Shown in pieces: positions 25,755 to 37,300 of a DNA stretch of 64,000 nt. The notes beneath the pieces are model-generated. The model ran no database searches. It had not been told where the DNA came from and saw only the letters and a program-made list of their open reading frames with translations. The position numbers were made by a program, and so were the translations under genes. Each line of letters begins with the position of its first letter. The stretch's first letter is position 1. Origin of the DNA: Balaenoptera acutorostrata (Eukaryota > Chordata > Mammalia > Artiodactyla > Balaenopteridae); the NCBI RefSeq assembly GCF_949987535.1, contig NC_080064.1, forward strand, positions 131,406,708 to 131,470,707, in the 5' to 3' direction.

Positions 25755-25854
25755 TCACACAGGACCCCACGCTCAGAAGGGCCTCATGCTTGGTTTAATA
25801 CTCTGCTGTCACCCTCCTAAAATTCTTAATAATTTTTATTTATTTTTAATATTT

Positions 25855-25885
<31 letters not shown>

Positions 25886-26290
25886 GCTCTTTAGGGTCTT
25901 TGTTGCTGCGTGTGGGCTTTCTCTAGTTGTGGCTAGCGGGGGCTACTCTTCGTTGCAGCGTGCGAGCTTCTCACTGCGGTGGCTTCTCTTGTTGCGCAGC
26001 ACGGGTCCTAGGCACAGGCTCAGTAGTTGCAGCACGTGGGCTCAGTAGTTGTGGCTCACGGGCTGTAGAGCACAGGCTCAGTAGTTGTGGCGCACGGGCT
26101 TAGTTGTTCCGCGGCATGGGGGATCTTCCCAGACCAGGGCTCGAACCCGTGTCCCCCTGCATTAGCAGGCGGATTCTTAACTACTGTGCCACCAGAGAAG
26201 TCTCCTCGAATAATTTTTAAACAAGAAGCCCCACATTTTCATTTTGCACCACGTGCTGCAATTTATATAGTCAGTCCCAAAGGGATAGAG
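25755..26290 (+). repeat. Unnamed interspersed repeat, copy 1, split by a SINE
   Basis: 25770-25838 plus 26209-26290 read colinearly with 44580-44735: CTCATGCTTGGTTTAAT, CTCTGCTGTC, AAATTCTTAATAA, then CATTCTCATTTTGCAC-like and AAATTACATAGT-like segments. The two copies differ by many substitutions, so this is an old family. I cannot name it with confidence. Confidence 0.7.
25839..26208 (-). mobile_element. CHR-type SINE, long variant
   Basis: A reversed SINE with a long (TTTA)n tail (25850-25885) at its left end and the B-box complement near 26140. The body is longer than in the other copies: on the plus strand the CTCAGTAGTTG module appears at least three times (26020-26095), which the other four copies carry once. 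Flanking 11-bp repeats AATAATTTTTA lie at 25828-25838 and 26209-26219. Confidence 0.9.
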
Positions 26291-27424
26291 GAATAAAAAA
26301 GGATTGGCATCAGAACATAGCTCAAATGTGACATTGAAATTTCATTAATTTCATTCATAACGTTTTTCATTAACAACTTTTTGCAATCAATCATTAAGTA
26401 ATTATTCACCCTAAAATTATGCAAGACATTTATGGAAGATTTTAAAAAGAAGTAAGATATTTGTTACCTTATAGTAGAGCTTGTAGTCAGGTTGGGGAGT
26501 TAAGATGATATTCATTAATCAATTAGCTACTCCATAATGAAGAGCTAAGTTGAATATTGTGGATAATTGTAATAGTAGTTTAGAAAAGAAAGACATCTCA
26601 AAGTAGGAACAGTTGGAGAAGATGTGAAAGGGAAAGATTTGAGCCACTTATCATCTCAAATATCTAGGTTTAGAAATGTCTATGCTAAACTGTCCTGTAA
26701 AATCCTCTACAGTCTAGTCCCAATCTTTCTCTCCAGCTTCTTCTCTAACCTGTTTCCCCAAATACAGATCTGTCCCTAAAACTTAAAAAAACCCAGGTCA
26801 AAAGTATCAATGGAGGCTCACATCCCATGTATTCAGATGTTTAAAATTTATAAGGCAAAGTAGTAAACTGTTAAATAATACCTGTCATAGTATCCTGCAC
26901 TGATTATCCTATCTTTATGGCAATCTGGAAGGCTAGGTTCTAATTTAGATTTCCTGGACTCCTGGGAGTTTCACTCTTGAGCTTGGTGGGGTGGGAATAG
27001 CTGGCTCCCAGCCTCAGGCTTGCAGCCTACTCCCCTTCTGTTACTGTATCCCACTCCAGCCCACAATGTGAGGGACCTCATACATACCATGTGGACTCCA
27101 GCTCATACACCTAGGCTCGTCCACACCTCCCCCCAGATACCTGCCTCTTGTACTCACTTCAGTGTAGGTGAGTTCGCATCAGCAGCATGATCTGCCTTGG
27201 GAAGATGAATTTGGGAAAAAGTCTGTGCAGGCCCTCAGGCAGGTTTGGGGCCATTTGGGCAAGGAATTCTGGATTCCAGGAAACCAGAGTGGGGTCTACA
27301 AAGGACAGGGGTGGGGGGGGCATGGGCTCTGGGTGGGCATATCTTCTTGCTCATGGTCTTCTTGTTTCATGGAAGGTTTGTAGTTGAGGAGGGCTGAAGC
27401 CTGGTCCTGCAATACACAGAACCT
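26291..27424. other. Unique sequence with a possible L2 scrap
   Basis: 26690-26790 (CTCTACAGTCTAGTCCCAAT, TTTCTCTCCAGC) resembles the L2 3' region only weakly. 27168-27387 has short frames rich in Trp and Gly without coding signatures. No gene is supported. Confidence 0.4.
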
Positions 27425-27845
27425 CAGGAAGGTACAGCCAATATACCCTATGTGCTACCCACTTCCTAATTTCTCCTTTTCCCTAAAAAGTGTTTTTAAG
27501 TATCTCTTTGTCTTCATACATACCCCTCTGCCTTTCTTTTTCACCTAGAATACCCACACCCACTCTGTTGAGTATCATAAGAACTTGTTCATATGCCACC
27601 TCATCTTTGAAGCTCTGCAGACTCTGTTAGGCACAGATAGTTCATTTCTGCTTTGTGGTCCCTTGACATTTTATTTGTGCCTCTATGATGGTCTTCATTA
27701 TCTTGCATTGTAATCACTATCTTCCTCCACTGCACTGTGAGTGCTTTGTGCATGCTTGGTCTCTGTACCAAAAGAGGAACTAGTGACACACAGTACTCTC
27801 TCTTACAAACATATTTACTGAGAGAATAAATGAATGAATTATACT
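27425..27845 (+). repeat. L2 LINE 3' end
   Basis: The order TATGCCACCTCATCTTTGAAG, TTGTGCCTCTATGATGG, CATTGTAATCACTATC, CTGTGAGTGCTTTG and a final AATAAATGAATGAA fits the L2 3' end with its short terminal repeats. It is ancient and gapped. Confidence 0.65.
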
Positions 27846-28564
27846 CTTGTGGCCCCCAAATGTGCCATGTTATGTAAACGTTTGTTTATCTTGGAGCATT
27901 ACCGGTCTCTAAGAGTAGACTTGAGCATCTACATGGTACCATCCTGGTGAAAACTGGAAACATTCAGTCATCCAGATGTTAGGTGTCATATGGATAAATC
28001 CCCAGACGACTGACTGAATTTTTCCATTTTCATTGGAGTGATTGGCATTGTGTATATAGGGCCTTGTGTTATCAGCCCTCGTACTCCCACCACAGTGGGT
28101 TCAAAAAGTTACTATTACAGACACAAATGCTCAGCAAGCTATTAATGGGATGCAGCATTCTTCATCATGTGCTACTCACGTGAAAGCTGACAAGTTCGGT
28201 GCCAAAGTGATTTCAGTTCATCAGTCCTCATTGTCATTACCGGCTAGCATTTATTAGGCAGTCGCATGTGCAGAGCACATTTTCAAATGAAAGACATCAT
28301 GACAAACATTAGCTGATGAGAGTTTTTTTTAAGTCACAGAATCAGCTTTCCTGCCGCCTACCAAGCTATTTTATAAAAATTCTGCCTAAAGGATTCAGAG
28401 CATGTACTACGTTTTGATTTTTAAAATCGCACTCATGTCATGGAAGTCCTCTGTTTCCCCAATTCCCTGCCCTTTGTTATGCCCTTGTCCTTGTCTTTTA
28501 TCCCAAACTCTAATAATTGAGCATGCATTTGTTTGTTATATTCTGCCTCTTAGCGTGGGTAGAC
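27846..28564. other. Unique sequence, no gene seen
   Basis: No recognisable coding frame. A weak reversed MIR-like start (CTAGCATTTATTAGGCA, near 28243) is not strong enough to call. Confidence 0.4.
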
Positions 28565-28795
28565 GAGGTACAGTGGAAACACAACGTATTAAGAATCAGA
28601 AGCCCAACTTTCACCTTGCCTCTGTCATTTGGGGATTTGAGGAAAATCACTGAACCTCTCAGAAGTTCAGTTTCCTGATTTGTAGTTAGTAATACCTGCC
28701 TTAGAGAGCTGCTGTGAGGGTGAATAAAATAATGTATGAGAAAGCACTTTGAAAATTCCTAAGTAATATAAAAGTATTCAGGGTTATTATTCGTT
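28565..28795 (+). repeat. MIR SINE, near full length
   Basis: The core GATTTGAGGAAAATCACT, then AACCTCTCAGAAGTTCAG, TTTCCTGATTTGTAGTTAGT, GCTGTGAGGGTGAATAAAA, and the 3' end GAAAGCACTTTGAAAATTCC with GTTATTATT, occur in the MIR order. Confidence 0.75.
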
Positions 28796-29921
28796 GCCTT
28801 AAGTGCACCTTTCTATTTGATTTGAGGTTTTGTCTCTTCAAAAACAAGCTTAGATGGTGTCTGAGCATTGGTCCTTGAGGGTGTCTAGATAAAACAGCAA
28901 AAAAAAAAAAAAGTCAAATGAAGCGTAATAAACAGTAATGATAGTGATTGTGATGGGTAGGAAGGATAATCTTTTAAGCACAGATGGGAAATTCAAGGCC
29001 TGGAATTTTCCAGAGGTTTCCAAAGAGATTCCATGACTTCTGATGCAAATTCCAAAGCTCAGTGTGCTCCTTCTACTGTACTGTCCTCCTCCAGCCATAG
29101 TTCTCCCTTAGGGAGTTATAAAGTGAGACCTAATTTTTCATGTGCTTTTATGTGGCTCTCATGATGGAAGAGCTGGAGAGCCTCAAAGAACTAGTTCTAT
29201 CCAGTGTGTCCAAGTGGTGTTATCTGCGCACAGGCCATGGGGGTCTCTCACAATGGGGGCCAAGCACTGCTATTCCATGTGGTGTTGTGATAAAAGGTGG
29301 CAGCCAACAAATATAGAATTGTCCCTCCTCCTAGAAGCAATGACATGGGCAAATGTGCCTGGCAGGTTTTTCTGAACAAACGCATTTGGCCACCCATTTC
29401 CCTCAGCTTCTAGAGGAATTTCAGAACGTAGATATTTAAAAAGTCCTACATCAGGGGGAGAATATAAGTGCTTATTACAGAACTGACAGATAAGATTCAG
29501 GAAGCATACTCTTTCGATTAGAACTAGTCCAGGGAAAGGCCAGATTGCTAAAAGCAGCAGTTGTTTTAATTGCACAATGATACCACATGGTGGTTCCAGA
29601 AAGAACTGCACTGAGAAGACAAAATGTCTAAAACCAGTTTCTCCCCCAGCAGCCTCTTTCTCCAAGGCATTGTGAGAATTTCACAAAACAGGTGCAATTA
29701 AAAATAGGAAATTTGCTGACTCTCAGAAATTGCTTCCTAAATATTTCAAAGAAGTATTTTAAACTATTCTATTTTATGAAAACTTCTCTGATAGTCCCCA
29801 GATGGGTAGGAGCCTCACAGCACTGGGTGTGTGATAATCACCCACTTTACTTGTCTTTCTCACCCAGGAGATGGTAAATCCCTTGAGGACAGGGCAGTGT
29901 CTTTCATCTCTGAAAGGCAGG
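28796..29921. other. Unique sequence, no gene seen
   Basis: Contains an A14-like tract at about 28901-28914 and the longest non-repeat frame of the window's centre (29270-29665, minus, 131 codons), which shows no domain, no signal and no homologous features. I do not call a gene. Confidence 0.45.
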
Positions 29922-30135
29922 CTAGTATAGTGGAGAGAGTTTCTTTGAGACACCAGCCTGTTCCAGGGTTAACTGTGTGACCTTCAGAATATTATACACT
30001 TACTAGACTTAGTTTCCTAACTGAAAAAATGAAGATCAAAATAACTACTTCAAAGAGTCATTGCCAGGAGGATAAGCTCATGGGTGAACACTGCCCAGTA
30101 TATAGCAGATACTTCATCGATATCTGTTGAATGAA
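29922..30135 (+). repeat. MIR SINE remnant
   Basis: AGTATAGTGGAGAGAG, GTTAACTGTGTGACCTT, TTAGTTTCCTAACTGAAAAA and GATATCTGTTGAATGAAT follow the MIR layout. Confidence 0.65.
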
Positions 30136-30764
30136 TATAAGATGCACCTGTAAAACATCTGCTATTGTATTTTCCATTTTGAAACCCGTGTCTTCAGTAT
30201 TTTTTCAAAAATGCAATTTAAAAAAAAGTATTAAAACTTTCTCTTTGTATATGCTTCCTATTCTTTCTTTTGATCTTCTGTCATATCACCTCTTCAGGAA
30301 GATACACCTTGCATTGTGCTTATATAATTTTTTCAGCCTGTCCCTTTAATCTCTCCTCTTATAACACATATCAATATGTTAATAGATTTATGACTTGAAA
30401 ATATTCCCTTGACCTGCAACTCCATCAACCTAATCTTTTATCTTTCTCCACTTTACTATCAAAATTGTCAAGTTAACTTTCTCCTTCTAATGCTTCTCTG
30501 TGAAGACATACTACGAACTTTCAAAACTGGCTTATTACCAACTATGCTACAGAAAGCAAATATATTCTTGAGCATCTCCAATGACTTTGTAATCACTAAA
30601 TTTATGGACTTTAAAATCTTATTATTATAACAATTTCTTAACAAATTCCCTTTTTAAGAGTAAAAATTCTATGTTCTAGACGCAAAGCCACAGTTTATTA
30701 GTTTTATGCTATAAAGTGAGTCTCCTTAAAGGCCTTTGGACCTGAACTTCTAAATATATGTACT
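30136..30764. other. Unique AT-rich sequence, no gene seen
   Basis: Short AT-driven frames only. No repeat or RNA gene recognised. Confidence 0.45.
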
Positions 30765-30870
30765 TCACCAAGTGGTGAGAATAAAGTGAGACAGGGTATA
30801 TGAAAGTTCTTTGAAAATTGTGGAGTATTGTACTCATATTAAGAATTATTGCTCTTATTACTGTTATCAG
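30765..30870 (+). repeat. MIR 3' half
   Basis: TATGAAAGTTCTTTGAAAA and the terminal AATTATTGCTCTTATTAC match the MIR 3' end. The 5' half is not recognisable. Confidence 0.5.
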
Positions 30871-30879
30871 GGACGCAAG

Positions 30880-31190
30880 ATGAGTTAGAAAAATATCCTG
30901 CTCTGGAAGACCCTACTGTCTACTTGTGAAGGAAGACCTATGCAAGATAATTTAGAAATAGACAAATGAGTGCCAAAAGAGCCAGTATAAAAGTTTTTTG
31001 GAAAACCTAGAATGGAGTGACTAGGTTGGGGTGGATAAGGAGTAGGCATTTGATTACTGTTGGAGTTGATGAAAGAATGATATTGATACAGAGAATAGAT
31101 CTTTGAGTAGAATCTTAAAGATGAATAAGAACAATGGTGGGAAGATGGTTCCAGGCAAATAGCCCTGTAGGATATATATGGTGCAGTAGA
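30880..31190 (-). repeat. L2 fragment, reverse orientation
   Basis: On the plus strand it reads like the inside of L2 in reverse: GAGTAGAATCTTAAAGATGA, GGTTCCAGGCAAATAG. This is the same style of text as the longer reversed L2 copies at 39523 and 45480. Ends are approximate. Confidence 0.5.
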
Positions 31191-31341
31191 AGGTGAAGAT
31201 TCTGGAAAACTAGGCAAGAGCTATATTGTTTAGAGAACATATACTGTTATTACATGGTGCTCATTTCTTACAAATAAAGTTCTAGAATGGCAATAAGGAC
31301 AATTGTTTGTTGGTACTTCCTTAGCCTTTCCCAAATTATAT

Positions 31342-31646
31342 ATATATATATATTTTTAAATTTATTTATTTATTTATTTATTTTTGGCTGTGTTGGGTCT
31401 TCGGTTCGTGCGAGGGCTTTCTCTAGTTACGGCAAGTGGGGGCCACTCTTCATCGCGGTGCGCGGGCCTTTCACTATCGCAGCCCCTCCCGTTGCGGGGC
31501 ACAGGCTCCAGACGCGCAGGCTCAGTAGTTGTGGCTCACGGGCCCAGTTGCTCCGTGGCATGTGGGATCTTCCCAGACCAGGGCCCGAACCCGTGTCCCC
31601 TGCATTGGCAGGCAGATTCTCAACCACTGTGCCACCAGGGAAGCCC
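31342..31646 (-). mobile_element. CHR-type SINE, short variant
   Basis: A reversed SINE with TTTA units at 31362-31385, a CG-rich body, the B-box complement near 31580 and the head complement CCAGGGAAGCCC at 31635-31646. Flanks CCAAATTATAT (31331-31341 and 31647-31657) are the target-site duplication. The left one has grown a (TA)n microsatellite (31338-31353). Confidence 0.93.
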
Positions 31647-31696
31647 CCAAATTATATTTTAATAGTAATTTATCTTCCTTTTAACTTCCTCTAGGA

Positions 31697-31904
31697 CAGT
31701 TGTTCTTAACTGGGAATGATTTTGCCACCAGGAGACATTAGGCAAAGTCTGGAGACATTGTTTGTTGTCACAATTGGTGGAATGCTACTGGCATCTAGAG
31801 TGTAGAGGTCAGAGATTCTGCTACACATCTTACAATGTATAGAACATTCCCACACAACAAAGAATTATCTGACCCCAAATATCAATCATGTCAATATTAT
31901 TTTT
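31697..31904 (+). mobile_element. MER20-like hAT-Charlie non-autonomous DNA transposon
   Basis: Starts with CAGTTGTTCTTAACTGGG (an hAT-type end) and contains GATTTTGCCACCAGGAGAC, GGCAAAGTCTGGAGACAT, TACTGGCATCTAGAG and ACAACAAAGAATTATCTGAC in the family order. The 208-bp length fits MER20. Possible 8-bp duplications are CTCTAGGA (31689-31696) and CTCCAGAA (31905-31912), 6 of 8 matching. The family name is from memory. Confidence 0.75.
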
Positions 31905-33499
31905 CTCCAGAATAAAACAGTCTCATGCAGAAGAATTTAGCCACTTTGTTTCCAGGCTTCTGTCCAGTCAACCCCCATGACTGTAAAGTCTTACCTTGGA
32001 CTCCAGGTTGCTTATTAGAGTATTCTCTTAAACAAAGAAAATTATTTCTGTAAGAGAAAATCTGGTGCCAGCTTTTAGGATAGTAGACTTTCATATGCTA
32101 GGTAGACTCAGATAGAGGAGAAAGGTGTTCTACTCATGCTTACTTAGAACACACCAGCCCTGAAACCCTGAAGATGCGCAGATAGAGGGGCATCAGGTGA
32201 CAGCACCATGGACAGCCGGGGGAGCAGCTAAGGAGAACTGTCCCATTCATGGCTTTGTGAGAAGACATCCACTGATAGGGGAGGAGCCAGGGGGAAGGAA
32301 AGGACTTAGGCAGGAAAAACCCAGCAGCTGTGTGACAGTGGTTGTAGTGGAGAGACTGATTTGTGAGCCTATCCATCACTGATTGGAGATTCTTAGACAT
32401 AATTGGGAGAGAATGGAAGCCAGAGGTCTCCCATGAGCAAGTAGGCACAAAATACAGGAAAGTTACATCACTATATAATTGTGATACAACTACATCACTA
32501 TATAATTCCAAATGAATCTGAAGATATTCATGTGGTATATAAGTGGCCAGAAGTCCAATTCCAGAGAAGCAAATATTCTGGTAGAATTACTTTTGGGGTC
32601 ATGAAATATTCCTTATAGCTGTAGAGTAAGTGTGACTTTTTATGGTACATTAGCATTTTAATTTAAGCAGAAGAAAGCAATTTCTGATTTACTATATAGA
32701 AAATTAATGGAAGAAAGACTACTATTTCTTAGTAGTTTGTTATAGTTTAACCCAGCAGACTTGACTCCAGGGGAAGGTCCTGTGGAATCCAGTTCTTACC
32801 CCCTTACTTCTGTTTTGTAACTATCATGGCTGTCACTCAGCCAGAATGGAATCCCTAATGCTAGAGATTCTGGTGTTCCAGGAAAGCTGCTTTGTGCTGA
32901 GGCTTGGGGAACCTGCCCATCCTCTACACAGCTCCGATAGCTATAAATACATGTGGGTAGGACAGTGCCATAATCTGGGAAATAAGTACAGATTCCTGTC
33001 ATGCTCAGAGGCAAGGGATACTTACACATACACAATACATGTACATACATACATAAATGTCTATCTGCTAGATTAGAGGGGTGGATTATAGCCTGTGGAA
33101 ATGTATTGGAATTTAAGAGAAAAAACAGTTTTTAGTTACTTTAGAAAGAATAGTTATATATTAAAAATATGTTGTTTATGTATTTGTACATTAACAATGC
33201 ACATTAACAGTAGTGTGCTATTTAAAATACACAACTGAAGCATCAGTATTTAACAACATTTTTTAGACTTAATTTTTGTTATCATCTGAATTAGAAAACA
33301 ATCTGTTAAAAAAGTTTGTTATTTTGAGTAGTCACTTCCTTCACTCTTGAGTTAAATCAAATTGTTCACATTTTTACTGTGTCTTATCACAGTGGCTATT
33401 TTTATTTTTGAAGAGTAGCTCTATTTTCTACAGAAAGATGAGAGAGATATGATTTTTAAAAAATGGGGCACTAGATTAGAATAGGATGTCCAAATTTCC
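31905..33499. other. Unique sequence, no gene seen
   Basis: Contains a small tandem pair (TACATCACTATATAATT at about 32463 and 32490) and a CA/ACAT-rich stretch at 33020-33060. The minus-strand frame 32140-32511 has no family features. Confidence 0.45.
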
Positions 33500-33650
33500 A
33501 TGCAGACTCTGTCATAGCAGAACTATTTTTGAACTAGATTAAATCGTCCTGCCCCGTGGATTTCAGCATCCTCATCTATTAAACGAAGGCTGTACAACCC
33601 CTAAGTTCCCACCAGCTCTGTGATCCTCTGAAATTACTATGCTTTTCTTG
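33500..33650 (+). repeat. Possible MIR-family remnant
   Basis: TCAGCATCCTCATCTATTAAA and CCACCAGCTCTGTGATCCTC match the MIR 3' half by eye. The 5' part is too diverged. Confidence 0.45.
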
Positions 33651-33847
33651 TATTCTCTCTTCTACTCTCATTACTTCTATTCTTTCAGATAAGAATTTTG
33701 CCAACCTTGTTTATTTATCTGTTCTTTTTTTTTTGCCACCTTTATTTTGCTCAGCTTATTGAATAATAAAGTCGCATAAGATTCGCCTCCTCCAGGTTAT
33801 GTTAATCTCATATTGATTATTGAGGTTCAGTTTAACACTATTTAAAG

Positions 33848-34010
33848 AGCAGAGGGTTTGGAGTCAGGTAGACCTGCGTTTCAATCCTGGCTCTTCTACT
33901 TATTCTGTGACTTTGGGCAAGTCACTTAAACTTCTTACCCACCTGGAGAATATGGTTAAGAATGTCTTCCCTTTAAATTTGTTGTGAGAATGACTTGATC
34001 TGAATACTTA
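33848..34010 (+). repeat. MIR SINE
   Basis: Well preserved: GAGTCAGGTAGACCTG, TTCAATCCTGGCTCTTC, TGACTTTGGGCAAGTCACTT and GTTGTGAGAATGA lie in MIR order. It is one of the clearest MIR copies here. Confidence 0.85.
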
Positions 34011-34067
34011 TGCCAGCATAACCAGCTTTTTCTTATTGAGCTTCTTGCCTTCAAAGCAACCTTCTTC

Positions 34068-34119
34068 TTTCAGTCAAAAAATATTTATTCAGTGCTTCCT
34101 GTATGCAAGCATGCTTCTA
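34068..34119 (-). repeat. L2-A, 3' tip (separated from the rest by L1-E)
   Basis: AAAAAATATTTATTCAGTGC and TGCTTCTAGATGCTTGGG are the reversed start of an L2 3' end. The same L2 continues at 39523 (TTGATGGAGCTTATGTTCCA, AGACAGACAGTAAACA) after the L1-E insertion. Confidence 0.75.
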
Positions 34120-34360
34120 GATGCTTGGGTACCATTTTTTTTTTTTGAATTTTATTTTATTTATTTTTTTATACAGCAGGTTCTTATTAGTTATCCATTT
34201 TATACATGTTAGTGTATATATGTCATTCCCAATCTCCAAATTCATCACACCACCACCCACCCACCCCCCCTCCACTTTCCCCCATTGGTGCCCATACGTT
34301 TGTTCTCTACATTTGTGTCTCAATTTCTGCCCTGCAAACTGGTTCCTCTGTACCATTTTT

Positions 34361-37300
34361 CTAGGTTCCACATATATGCATTAAAATATGATATTTGTTT
34401 TTCACTTTCTGACTTTCTTCACTCTGTATGACAGTCTCTAGATTCATCCACGTCTCTACAAATGACCCAATTTCGTTCCTTTTTATGGCTGAGTAATATT
34501 CCATTGTATATATGTACCACATCTTCTTTATCCATTCGTCTGTCAATGGGCATTTAGGTTGCTTCCTGGCTATTGTAAATGACCTGGCTATTGTAAATAG
34601 TGCTGCAATGAACATTGGGGTGTATGTGTCTTTTTAATTATGGTTTTTCTCTGGGTATATGCCAAGGAGTGGGATTGCTGGGTCATATGTATGGTAATTT
34701 GATTGTTGGTTTTTTAAGGAACTTCCATACTGTTCTCCATAGTGGCTGTATCAATTTGCATTCCCACCAACAGTGCAAGAGGGTTCCCTTTTTTCCACAC
34801 CCTCTCCAGCATTTGTTGTTTGTAGATTTTCTGATGAAGCCCATTCTGACTGGTGTGAGGTGTTACCTCATTGTAGTTTTGTTTTTCATTTCTCTAACAA
34901 TTAGTGATGTTGAGCAGTTTTTCATGTGCTTCTTGGCCATCTGTATGTCTTCTTTGGAGAAATGTCTGTTTAGGTCTTCTGCCCATTTTTGGATTGGATT
35001 GTTTGTTTTTTTTAATATTGAGCTTCATGAGATGATTATATATTTTGGAGATTAATCCTTTGTCCGTTGATTCATTTGCAAATATTTTCTCCCATTCTGC
35101 GGGTTGTCTTTTCGTCTTGTTTATGGTTTCCTTTGCTGTACAAAAGCTTTTTAAGTTTCATTAGGTCCCATTTGTTTATTTTTGTTCTTATTTCCATTAC
35201 TCTAGGAGGTAGATCAAAAGAGATCTTGTTGTGATTTATGTCAGAGTGTTGTTCCTATGTTTTCCTCTAAGAGTTTTATAGTGTCTGGCCTTACATTTAG
35301 GTCTTTAATCCATTTTGAGTTTATTTTTGTGTATGGTGTTAAGGAGTGGTCTAATTTCATTCTTTTACATGTAGCTGTACAGTTTTCCCAGCACCACTTA
35401 TTGAAGAGACTGTCTTTTCTCCATTGTATATCCTTGGCTCCTTTGTCATAGATTAGTGGACCATAGGTGTGAGGGTTTATCTCTGGGCTTTCTATCCTGT
35501 TCCATTGATCTATATTTCTGTTTTAATGTCAGTACCATATTGTCTTGATTATGTAGCTTTGTAGTATAGTCTGAAGTCAGGGAGTCTGATTGCTCCAGCT
35601 CCGTTTTTTTCCCTCAAGACTGCTTTGGCAATTCGGGGTCTTTTGTGTCTCCATATAAATTTTAAGATTTTTTGTTCTAGTTCTGTAAAAAATGTCATTG
35701 GTAATTGATAGGGATTGCATTGAATCTGTAGATTGTTTTGGGTAGTATAGTCATTTTCACAATATTGATTCTTCCAATCCAAGAACATGGTATATCTCTC
35801 CATTTGTTTGTATCATCTTTAATTTCTTTCATCAGTGTCTTATAGTTTTCTGCATACAGGTATTTTGTCTCCCTATGTGGGTTTATTCCTAGGTATTTTA
35901 TTCTTTTTGTTGCATTGGTAAATGGGAGTGTTTCCTTAATTTCTCTTTCAGATTTTCCTCATTAGTGTATAGGAATGCAAGAGATTTCTGTGCATTCATT
36001 TTGTATCCTGCAACTTGACTGAATTCATGGATTAGCTCTAGTAGTTTTCTGGTGGCATCTTTAGGATTCTCTATGTATAGTATCATGTCATCTGCAAACA
36101 CTGACAGTTTTACTTCTTCCTTTCCAATTTGTATTCCTTTTATTTCTTTTCTTCTCTGATTGCCGTGGCTAGGACTTCCAAAACTTTGTTGAATAATAGT
36201 GGTGAGAGTGGACATCCTTGTCTTGTTCCTAATCTTAGAGGAAATGCTTTCAATTTTTCACCATTGAGAATGATGTTTGCTGTGGGTTTGTCGTATATGG
36301 CCTTTATTTTGTTGAGCTAGGTTCCCTCTATGCCCACTTTCTGGAGAATTTTTATCAAAAATGGGTGTCGAATTTTGTCAAAAGATTTTTCTGCATCTAT
36401 TGAGATGATCATATGGTTTTATTCTTCAATTTGTTAATATGGTGTATCACATTTATTGATTTGCATATATTGAAGAATCCTTGCATCCCTGAGATAAATC
36501 CCACTTGATCATGGTGTATGATCCTTTTAATGTGCTGTTGGATTCTGTTTGCTAGTATTTTGTTGAGGATTTTTGCATCTATATTCATCAGTGATATTGG
36601 TCTGTAATTTTCTTTTTTTTGTAGTATCTTTGTCTGGTTTTGCTTTCAGGGTGATGGTGGCCTCATAGAATGAGTTTGGGAGTGTTCCTTCTTCTGCAAT
36701 TTTTTGGAAGAGTTTGAGAAGGATGGGTGCTAGCTTTTCTCTAAATGTTTGTTAGAATTCACCTGTGAAGCCATCTGATCCTGACCTTTTGTTTGTTGGA
36801 AGATTTTAATCACAGTTTCAATTTCATTACTTGTGATTGGTCTGTTCATATTTTCTACTTCTTCCTGGTTCAGTCTTGGAAGGTTATACCTTTCTAAGAA
36901 TTTGTCCATTTCTTCCAGGTTGTCTATTTTATTGACATAGAGTTGCTTGTAGTAGCCTCTTAGGATGCTTTGTATTTCTGCGGTGTCTGTTGTAACTTCT
37001 CCTTTTTCATTTCTAATTTTATTGATTTGAGTCCTCTCCCTCTTTTCTTGATGAGTCTGGCTAATTGTTTATCAATCTTGTTTATCTTCTCAAAGAACCG
37101 CTTTTAGTTTTATTGATCTTTGCTATTGTTGTCTTTGTTTCTATTTCATTTATTTCTGCTCTGATCTTCATGATTTCTTTCCTTCTGCTAACTTTGGGTT
37201 TTGTTTGTTGTTCTTCCTCTAGTCCCTATAGGTGTAAGATTAGATTGTTTATTTCAGATTTTTCTTGTATCTTGAGGTAAGCTAGTATTGCTATAAACTT

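Noticed and set aside
27168..27387. Trp/Gly-rich overlapping frames as an exon
   Set aside because: Two overlapping frames of similar length and no convincing conserved peptide or splice sites; GGGG runs explain the openness.
28901..28914. A-tract as the tail of a processed pseudogene
   Set aside because: No coding homology upstream and no convincing flanking duplication.
29270..29665. 131-codon minus-strand frame in unique DNA
   Set aside because: No recognisable family features, no supporting splice or promoter context, and length within chance for this amount of sequence.
32140..32511. 123-codon minus-strand frame
   Set aside because: Contains the small TATAATT direct repeat, low-complexity Ser/Leu/His composition and no domain; treated as chance.
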